Part shown: positions 1 through 4,719 of the stretch, piece after piece
How the letters are laid out: the number at the start of each line of letters is the position of its first letter
Position numbering within the stretch: the first letter of the stretch is position 1
Assembly (NCBI GenBank): GCA_041672385.1
Contig: JBAYZQ010000151.1
Coordinates: forward strand, 1 to 5,661
DNA: 5,661 nucleotides
Direction of reading: 5' to 3'
From: JBAYZQ01 sp041672385
GTDB taxonomy: Bacteria; Spirochaetota; Spirochaetia; Sphaerochaetales; Sphaerochaetaceae
Program-made: the position numbers and the translations under genes
The notes under the pieces: generated by a model
What the model was told of the DNA's origin: nothing
Seen by the model: only the letters and a program-made list of their open reading frames with translations
The model's database searches: none

Positions 1-434
1 TTGCAAAGAAGCAAAATAATTCAAATGAAAAAGTCTATGTCATTACCGGTGATGGAGAACTAGTAGAAGGTCAAAATTATGAAGCTTTAGCTCAGGCGGC
101 TTTTTATAATTTAGATAATTTAATTGTTTTTGTAGATTTAAACAAACTTTGTTTAAGTGGGACCACAAAAGATACCATGAATTTGGGTGATGTTGACTTA
201 AAATTTAAGTCTTTTGGTTGGAATTGTATTCACATAAATGGGCATAATATGGATGAAATTTGTGATGCTCTTGATATAGTCGATAACAATAAGAGTAAAC
301 CCTTAGTAATTGTTTGTGACACTATAAAGGGAAATGGAATCAGTTTTATGGAGAATGACCCTGCTTGGCATGGAGGAGTTATAACTGATGAACTTTATAT
401 ACAAGCTATGAAAGAATTAAAAGGAGCAAAGTAA
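1..434 (+). CDS. Transketolase, N-terminal (ThDP pyrophosphate-binding) subunit, 5' truncated by window edge
   Basis: This is the last 143 residues of the N-terminal half of a split transketolase; reading codons start at base 3 and the stop is TAA 432-434. The thiamine-diphosphate motif is intact: GDG at visible residues 16-18, followed by EGQ, and the closing Asn 47. The Asp17-Asn47 gap of 30 residues matches yeast transketolase D157/N187, the pair that holds the metal and the diphosphate. Further on, a GNG..FMEN segment leads to a WHGG motif with His 123, a conserved active-site region in transketolases. Known N-terminal subunits run about 270-285 aa, so roughly half is missing to the left. 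The C-terminal partner follows with no gap, so the two should form one active ThDP enzyme in the cytoplasm that moves two-carbon ketol units between sugar phosphates. The exact substrate cannot be read from the sequence. Pyruvate dehydrogenase E1 or DXS is less likely, given the DGEL.EGQ..EA wording. Confidence 0.93.
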   Translation, partial: AKKQNNSNEKVYVITGDGELVEGQNYEALAQAAFYNLDNLIVFVDLNKLCLSGTTKDTMNLGDVDLKFKSFGWNCIHINGHNMDEICDALDIVDNNKSKPLVIVCDTIKGNGISFMENDPAWHGGVITDELYIQAMKELKGAK

Positions 435-1370
435 ATGGCTGATACTATTTCATTAAGGAACTATATAGGAAAAGCAATTAATAATATTGATAATCCAAAT
501 ATTATGGTCACGGATGGAGATTTATCGAAATCAACAAAAACTTCAGATTTTAAAGAACTACATCCAAGTAGATTTATAGAATGTGGAATTTCTGAAACTA
601 GTGCAATGAGTATTGGGTATGGTCTAGCGTTGGAAGGGAAAATTCCTTTCGTAGTTAACTTTTGTACCTTTACAGTTGGTAGTGCTTGGACTCAATTAAG
701 GATGATTTGCTATGCTAATGCAAATGTAAAAATTATTGGTTCACATCCAGGTATTGATAATGGTTTAGATGGAGCTAGCCACCATAGTTGTGAAGATTTA
801 GCTTTAGCTAGAGTTCTTCCCAATTTGACAGTTTTAGATCCAGCTAATAAAGATCAATTATTTGAATGTGTAAAAATTGCAGCTAATACTCCAGGACCTT
901 TTTATATTAGGGTTCCAAGAGCTGAAGTAATTGACTATAAAAGTAAAAATAAAATGGAAATTGGAAAAGTTGATGAAATTTACAATCAAGGTGATGATTT
1001 TGCAATAATTTTTGAAGGTTCTTCTAATGTTTCTTCTTTTGAAGCTTTTGATTTACTAAGCAAAAAGGGATTAAAAGGTAGACTTATAAACATTTCTTCA
1101 ATCAAACCTTTAGATAATGATTATTTAATAGATTTAGGTTCAAAAGTGCAAAAAATAGTTTCTGTTGAAAACCATTCAATTATTGGGGGACTTTTTGGTG
1201 CTTTATCTGAATGCTTTTTAATTAATAATATTAATGCTAAATTGGTTCCCATAGGAATTAGAGATACTTTTACAGAATCTGCAACTTTAAATCAACTTAA
1301 AATAAAATATGGTTTAACTTCAAATGATATTGTAAAGAATTTTTATGATAATGGAGAAAATTATGGATAA
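435..1370 (+). CDS. Transketolase, C-terminal subunit
   Basis: A 311-aa protein, the usual size for the C-terminal half of a split transketolase (pyrimidine-binding plus C-terminal domains). The ATG sits directly after the stop of the N-terminal subunit and has an AAGGAG ribosome binding site at 421-426, 8 nt upstream. Visible motifs are GISE at residues 51-54, whose Glu54 corresponds to the Glu that activates the ThDP aminopyrimidine ring, and GLALEGKIPF at 63-72. Next come F..F...A..QLR at 76-89, DGASHHSCED at 112-121 with its substrate-binding His, and GPFYIRVPR near residue 155. The last third matches the transketolase C-terminal fold, including a VENHSIIGGLFGALSE segment. It should pair with the upstream subunit to transfer two-carbon units. 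Its co-transcription with a kinase and an aldolase suggests a dedicated sugar route rather than housekeeping pentose-phosphate metabolism. I see no missing catalytic residue. Confidence 0.93.
   Translation: MADTISLRNYIGKAINNIDNPNIMVTDGDLSKSTKTSDFKELHPSRFIECGISETSAMSIGYGLALEGKIPFVVNFCTFTVGSAWTQLRMICYANANVKIIGSHPGIDNGLDGASHHSCEDLALARVLPNLTVLDPANKDQLFECVKIAANTPGPFYIRVPRAEVIDYKSKNKMEIGKVDEIYNQGDDFAIIFEGSSNVSSFEAFDLLSKKGLKGRLINISSIKPLDNDYLIDLGSKVQKIVSVENHSIIGGLFGALSECFLINNINAKLVPIGIRDTFTESATLNQLKIKYGLTSNDIVKNFYDNGENYG
1353..1356 (+). promoter_or_regulatory. Ribosome binding site that fixes the RpiR start
   Basis: GGAG lies 6 nt before the ATG at 1363. Two earlier in-frame ATGs (1345 and 1351) lie upstream of or overlap this site and have no Shine-Dalgarno of their own, so 1363 is the preferred start. 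Confidence 0.6.
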
Positions 1371-2205
1371 AAAAGATTCAAACTGGATTATTAAATTAAG
1401 AGAAATAGAACCATTTCTAGGCGAACAGGAAAAAGCAGTAGTAGAACTAATAAAAAGAAATCCAAAAGATTTTTTAAATCTTTCAATAGCTGAAATTGCA
1501 AAAGAATCAAAAACAAGCCAGTCAACTGTCGTTCGTTTTTGTCGTCATCTTGGGTATTCAGGTTTGAAAGAATTTAAAATTAGTCTTTCTTCAGAGGGAA
1601 GAGCTATTCCAAAAATAATAAATAATGAAATTTTATATGGAGATTCTATTGAATTAATAGTTAATAAAGTTTTTTCAGGATGTATGGCTTCTTTAAAATC
1701 TTCCTTTTCTTGTTTGGATTTGGATTCAATTGATAAGGCTTGTGAAGAAATGAAAAATGCAAAAAACATTGATATCTATGGTCAAGGTGGATCTGCTTCA
1801 GTGGCTAAGTATTTTTCACATCAATTAATGAAAGTTGGAGTGAGGAATAACTTTTATTCAGATTCTTTATCTTCAAGACTTTCTTATTCACAATTCACAG
1901 AAAATGAAGTAGTAGTTATTATTTCTACAAGGGGAGAGAATAAAGATTTACTCAAGGTAGCTGAAAAAGCAAAAAGCTTAGGAGTTAAGATAATTTTAAT
2001 AACCGATTTTCCAAAAAGTTCCATAGGACTAGTGGCTGATATAGTTTTAAAGAATAGTGGAGGTGTTTTTTTTGAAGAAGACCAAAATACTTTTTCGAGA
2101 ACTTCCCAATTAGCTACAGTTGATATTTTGTATATGGGTTTGACTATGAAATTAGGAATTAAGGCAGTGGATGCAATAAACAGAAGAGTGAATAATGAAT
2201 ACTAA
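1363..2205 (+). CDS. RpiR-family transcriptional regulator (HTH + SIS domain)
   Basis: A 280-aa protein from the ATG at 1363, normal length for the RpiR family. The N-terminal HTH_6 domain covers about residues 1-77. Its recognition region at 51-72 (TSQSTVVRFCRHLG, then Y.GLKEFK) is the family hallmark. A SIS sugar-isomerase fold follows from about residue 120 to 260, with the first phosphosugar-binding loop GQGGS at 140-144. The second loop, normally close to S.SG.T, reads STRGENKD at 188-195, so the second Ser is Arg and the Thr is Asn. That may alter the effector bound. The gene overlaps the transketolase by 8 nt and the kinase by 11 nt, so it is an internal operon member and probably controls its own operon in response to a phosphorylated intermediate. 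Whether it represses or activates cannot be told. Starts at 1345 or 1351 would add 4-6 residues. Confidence 0.92.
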   Translation: MDKKDSNWIIKLREIEPFLGEQEKAVVELIKRNPKDFLNLSIAEIAKESKTSQSTVVRFCRHLGYSGLKEFKISLSSEGRAIPKIINNEILYGDSIELIVNKVFSGCMASLKSSFSCLDLDSIDKACEEMKNAKNIDIYGQGGSASVAKYFSHQLMKVGVRNNFYSDSLSSRLSYSQFTENEVVVIISTRGENKDLLKVAEKAKSLGVKIILITDFPKSSIGLVADIVLKNSGGVFFEEDQNTFSRTSQLATVDILYMGLTMKLGIKAVDAINRRVNNEY

Positions 2206-3142
2206 TCCTACGGTAACAGCAATAGCTGTAGGCCATTTATGTCAAGATAATATATGCATTGCTAACGGATTTCCAAAGCAAAATACTTCAATTCATATTA
2301 AAGAAACAGAAATTCAAAGTGGAGGAGCTGCATCACAAGCAATTGCGGCTTTTTCAAGACTAGGCGGGGTTGCTGGTTTCTTAGGTGTAATTGGAAAAGA
2401 TGAAAGAGGTGATTGGTTAGTAAAAGATCTAAAAAAAGAAAGAATTGATACTTCTTTAATTGATAGGGTAAATGGAAATAGTTCATTTTCTTTTGTTTAT
2501 GTAAACTCAAAGAATGCTGAAAGGACTCTTTTTAATTACCATGATAGTTTGCCTGCAATAAATTTCACACAAGATAAAATAGATTATATCCAAAAAGCTA
2601 CATTTTTGCATTTGGATGGAACAATGTATGAAAATGCTTTGGAAGCTGCAAAAATTGCCAAAAAGGCAAATACCCTAGTTTCTTTAGATGGTTGTAGTTT
2701 GCAAAGTGAAAATGAAAAAAACTTGAGATTAGTAAAAATGGCAGATATCTTGATTACTAATGATTGTTATCCTTTGGCGTTAGTAGACGAAAAGGTTTTG
2801 GAAAAAGCAATGCTTAAAATAGCAAAATTTGGAGCAAGATATGTAATTGCTACATGTGGAGAAAAAGGATGTATTGCTGTAAAAAATAATGAAATAATTA
2901 GATATCCTGCTTTTAAAATAAAACCTGTAGATACTACCGGAGCCGGTGATGTTTTTCATGGAGCTTTTCTGAGAGCATTAGAACTTAATTATGATTTGGA
3001 TAATTGCATTAAATTTGCTAGTGCAGTTTCATCAATAAATTGTTTAAGTATTGGAGGTAGAAAAGGAATTCCTTCTCTTAAACAAACCGTTAATTTTATA
3101 AATACCAATAAATTTGGTAATTTGGAGGAAAAATGTCTTTAA
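2195..3142 (+). CDS. PfkB/ribokinase-family sugar kinase (YihV-like subgroup)
   Basis: A 315-aa cytoplasmic ATP-dependent sugar kinase. Asp18 in GHLCQD fits the sugar-binding Asp of the family. The first PfkB signature spans about residues 43-67 (GGAASQA, then LGG..GFLGVIGKDERG). The nucleotide-site motif TCGEKG is at 220-225. The second signature DTTGAGD is at 246-252, with Asp252 as the catalytic base. The Asn of ribokinase's GG..ANQA loop is Ser47 here. From memory, the C-terminal half closely resembles E. coli YihV (6-deoxy-6-sulfofructose kinase): both have DTTGAGDVFHGA, an FAS stretch, and a GGR.GIP motif, here at 287-293. The Arg that YihV uses near residue 138 appears absent in my hand alignment, so a sulfonate substrate is not supported. 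With the aldolase next door, phosphorylation of a ketose or ketose phosphate at C1 is likely. The start overlaps RpiR by 11 nt with only a weak AGAAGAG ribosome site, so translational coupling is probable. Confidence 0.9.
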   Translation: MNTNPTVTAIAVGHLCQDNICIANGFPKQNTSIHIKETEIQSGGAASQAIAAFSRLGGVAGFLGVIGKDERGDWLVKDLKKERIDTSLIDRVNGNSSFSFVYVNSKNAERTLFNYHDSLPAINFTQDKIDYIQKATFLHLDGTMYENALEAAKIAKKANTLVSLDGCSLQSENEKNLRLVKMADILITNDCYPLALVDEKVLEKAMLKIAKFGARYVIATCGEKGCIAVKNNEIIRYPAFKIKPVDTTGAGDVFHGAFLRALELNYDLDNCIKFASAVSSINCLSIGGRKGIPSLKQTVNFINTNKFGNLEEKCL

Positions 3143-4002
3143 TTACATTAAGATCAGTTATGATGAAAGCTCAAAGGGAAGGTTATGCTGTAGGAAGCTT
3201 TAACTTTTACGGATTAGAAAATGTTCAAGGAATAATTGCAGGCGCCGCTGCAAAAAATGCCCCTGTAATAGTTCAGGCAAGCGCTGGTTGTGTTAAACAT
3301 ATGGGTGAAAAAGGTATTGTAGGAATGGTAAAAGGGATATCCGATGATTATGGTATTCCAGTTGTATTACATTTAGACCATGCTACAGATTATGATACAA
3401 TTTGCCGTTGTATTGATAATGGGTTTACATCTGTTATGATAGATGCTTCTACAAAATCTTTTAATGAAAATATTGATATTACTTCAAAAGTTGTAGAATA
3501 TGCTGCAAAAAGTGGTGTAAGCGTTGAAGCTGAATTAGGTCATATTGGTGGTAATGAAGATGGAGTGACTCTTGGTGATAGAGAAGCACTATTTACTATT
3601 CCTGAAACAGCTTTAGAATTTGTTAATAAAACTGGAGGCATTGATGCCTTGGCTATTGCTGTAGGAACAGCACATGGTTTTTATAAACTTCCTCCAAAAT
3701 TAGATTTTGAAAGAATCAGTATAATTCATAGTTTGATTCCAAATATGCCTCTTGTTCTTCATGGTGGTACAGGTGTTCCAGATGAAGATTTTAAAGAATC
3801 AATTAAACGTGGAATTAGTAAAATTAATATTGGTACCGAACTATGGATTAATGGTTATGGAAATATTATGAAAAAATATAGTGAAGAAATGCCTTGGGGA
3901 GGAGATCCTAGAGCAGTTATGGCAAAAGTTCGAGAGGCATGTAAGAAAATTGTTGAACATAAAATAGATGTATTTGGTTCAACAAATAAAAACAACGAAT
4001 AA
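3133..4002 (+). CDS. Class II (zinc-dependent) ketose-bisphosphate aldolase, FBA/GatY/KbaY type
   Basis: A 289-aa member of the class II fructose/tagatose-bisphosphate aldolase family, full length. The active site is complete: catalytic Asp82 and zinc ligand His83 in LHLDHA, Glu134 in VEAELGHIGG, zinc ligands His181 in GTAHG and His210 in LHGGTG, and the phosphate-binding NIGTEL at 232-237. The numbering almost equals that of E. coli tagatose-bisphosphate aldolase (D82, H83, H180, H208). The reaction is reversible cleavage of a ketose 1-phosphate or bisphosphate to DHAP plus an aldehyde or aldose phosphate. Which one (fructose, tagatose, sedoheptulose bisphosphate or another ketose) cannot be fixed by eye. 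GGAGG at 3124-3128 lies just 4 nt from the ATG, inside the end of the kinase gene, which overlaps by 10 nt. It is the last gene of the operon, followed by a terminator. Confidence 0.93.
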   Translation: MSLITLRSVMMKAQREGYAVGSFNFYGLENVQGIIAGAAAKNAPVIVQASAGCVKHMGEKGIVGMVKGISDDYGIPVVLHLDHATDYDTICRCIDNGFTSVMIDASTKSFNENIDITSKVVEYAAKSGVSVEAELGHIGGNEDGVTLGDREALFTIPETALEFVNKTGGIDALAIAVGTAHGFYKLPPKLDFERISIIHSLIPNMPLVLHGGTGVPDEDFKESIKRGISKINIGTELWINGYGNIMKKYSEEMPWGGDPRAVMAKVREACKKIVEHKIDVFGSTNKNNE

Positions 4003-4035
4003 TATATATAAAATTTTTTTAGTCAGTGAAAGATG

Positions 4036-4074
4036 AAGTGTGTAAGTTTTAAAAAGACTTACATGCTTTTTTTT
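4036..4074 (+). terminator. Rho-independent terminator of the sugar operon
   Basis: The arms 4036-4047 (AAGTGTGTAAGT) and 4057-4068 (ACTTACATGCTT) pair over 12 bp in RNA with two G-U wobbles. They enclose a 9-nt loop and run into a block of eight T at 4067-4074. The hairpin starts 34 nt after the aldolase stop. It closes the left transcription unit and separates it from the regulator gene. Confidence 0.88.
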
Positions 4075-4179
4075 AAGATTTTACAATTTAAGCCAAATAA
4101 ATCTAAATAAAATTATATATTGAAAATTAAAGATACTTTTTATTGTTTTTAAGCTTTATTTAGTGCTATGAATATAGGT
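4075..4179 (+). promoter_or_regulatory. AT-rich leader of the NikR-like gene, presumed promoter region
   Basis: About 105 bases between the terminator and the regulator's ribosome site, very rich in A and T. The preceding terminator means the regulator needs its own promoter here. Candidates are TTGAAA (4120-4125) with TATTGT (4141-4146) 15 nt on, and TTTACA (4080-4085) with TCTAAA (4102-4107). Neither is convincing and in this base composition chance matches are common. I see no copy of the ACACGTT inverted repeat found further downstream. Confidence 0.3.
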
Positions 4180-4184
4180 GGAGG
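4180..4184 (+). promoter_or_regulatory. Ribosome binding site that fixes the NikR-like start
   Basis: GGAGG lies 4 nt before the ATG at 4189. The upstream in-frame ATG at 4168 has no ribosome site and would put this GGAGG inside the coding region. Starting at 4189 gives an N-terminus (METIRFGVS-like) that matches the NikR family. Confidence 0.65.
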
Positions 4185-4188
4185 ATTT

Positions 4189-4608
4189 ATGGGAGAAACA
4201 ATTCGCTTCGGTGTTTCCATGGATAAAGATCTTGTAGAGTTACTTGATAAGCTTACAAAAGAAAGCAATCATGATAACCGATCGGAAACAATTCGAGCAT
4301 TAGTCAGAAAAGAGATTATTGAAAAAGAAAGTGAAAATAACAATCGAGAAGTAATTGGGATTGTAACAATTTTGTATAATAATAAAACTAGTTTACCAAG
4401 AGTTTCCATCAGTCCTTTCCCATCTTTGAACATAAAGGCTAATTTGCAGTTCCATGTGGATAAAGAAATTTGCTCTAAAATTCTTGTAGTTATGGGAAAA
4501 GGTGATGAGATCCGAACTTGGGCTCAAAAACTTTTTTCTAGCCCTCACATTATTGGAAATTTAACCTTTGTTGCTACAGATGAACTTTATGGAGAATTAA
4601 TAAAATAA
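4189..4608 (+). CDS. NikR-family ribbon-helix-helix metal regulator with altered metal site
   Basis: A 139-aa protein, in the usual NikR range of about 133-148. The N-terminal ribbon-helix-helix DNA-binding domain is clear: IRFGVSMDKDL at 5-15, then NRSE.IR at 30-36. The C-terminal ACT-like domain runs from about residue 54 to 131, with LQFHVDKEIC at 86-95. NikR binds nickel with four residues, His76, His87, His89 and Cys95 in E. coli. Here His89 and Cys95 are present, but position 87 is Gln and there is no His anywhere between residues 29 and 88, so both H76 and H87 are lost. The potassium-site Asp34 is also replaced (Ala37), while Glu30 is kept as Glu33. It is therefore a NikR homologue that probably senses another metal or ligand, or binds nickel differently. 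It lies just upstream of an ABC-transporter binding-protein gene with its own promoter and an inverted repeat, the likely target. A start at 4168 would add 7 residues. Confidence 0.85.
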   Translation: MGETIRFGVSMDKDLVELLDKLTKESNHDNRSETIRALVRKEIIEKESENNNREVIGIVTILYNNKTSLPRVSISPFPSLNIKANLQFHVDKEICSKILVVMGKGDEIRTWAQKLFSSPHIIGNLTFVATDELYGELIK

Positions 4609-4630
4609 TTAGAAGTAAACAAATTCATTG

Positions 4631-4659
4631 TTGACCCTGTCAATTTAATGTTATATTCT
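4631..4659 (+). promoter_or_regulatory. Sigma70-type promoter for the substrate-binding protein gene
   Basis: TTGACC at 4631-4636 serves as the -35 box, with TATTCT at 4654-4659 after a 17-nt spacer. The overlapping TATATT at 4652-4657 is the alternative -10, 15 nt after TTGACC or 18 nt after TTGTTG (4628-4633). Transcription would start near 4665-4667, about 55 nt upstream of the ATG. Confidence 0.55.
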
Positions 4660-4665
4660 AATTTG

Positions 4666-4693
4666 GTAACACGTTTTTCTAATAACGTGTCAT
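4666..4693 (+). promoter_or_regulatory. Inverted repeat, candidate operator for the NikR-like regulator
   Basis: Perfect 7-bp arms ACACGTT (4669-4675) and AACGTGT (4684-4690) are separated by 8 nt. Symmetry about the same axis (4679/4680) continues partly inward and outward, with 10 of 14 base pairs symmetric across 28 bp. The outer hexamers GTAACA (4666-4671) and TGTCAT (4688-4693) lie exactly 16 nt apart, the spacing of the E. coli NikR operator GTATGA-N16-TCATAC. The site follows the -10 box directly, where a bound repressor would block initiation. It has no T-run, so it is not a terminator. It could instead act as a small hairpin in the mRNA leader. Confidence 0.5.
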
Positions 4694-4709
4694 CTATGAA
4701 AATAACTTT

Positions 4710-4713
4710 GGAG
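4710..4713 (+). promoter_or_regulatory. Ribosome binding site that fixes the substrate-binding protein start
   Basis: GGAG lies 6 nt before the ATG at 4720. In-frame ATGs at 4696 and 4714 have no properly spaced ribosome site. The internal ATG at 4762 also lacks one, though it would give a neater signal peptide. Confidence 0.6.
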
Positions 4714-4719
4714 ATGTTT

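Noticed and set aside
177..434. A separate 85-aa gene starting at ATG 177
   Set aside because: The frame is open to the left edge and carries the ThDP GDG motif upstream of this ATG, so it is the end of the transketolase N-terminal subunit and not a small gene.
435..1370. Assignment to the sulfoglycolytic transketolase (SqwGH) or apulose transketolase (AptAB)
   Set aside because: Split transketolases share the visible motifs regardless of substrate; no diagnostic residue or partner gene for either pathway can be seen in the window.
1545..1769. 74-aa open frame on the minus strand
   Set aside because: It lies wholly inside the RpiR gene on the opposite strand, has no ribosome site or recognisable motif, and the + strand protein is clearly conserved.
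2298..2510. 70-aa open frame on the minus strand
   Set aside because: A Leu/Phe-rich shadow of the AT-rich kinase gene, with no independent support.
4003..4035. TATATATA followed by a T-run after the aldolase stop as a first terminator
   Set aside because: No stable GC-containing stem precedes the T-run; the real hairpin is at 4036-4074.
4669..4690. Inverted repeat read as an intrinsic terminator or attenuator
   Set aside because: The 7-bp stem is not followed by a T-run and no alternative pairing or leader peptide is visible; operator is the simpler reading.
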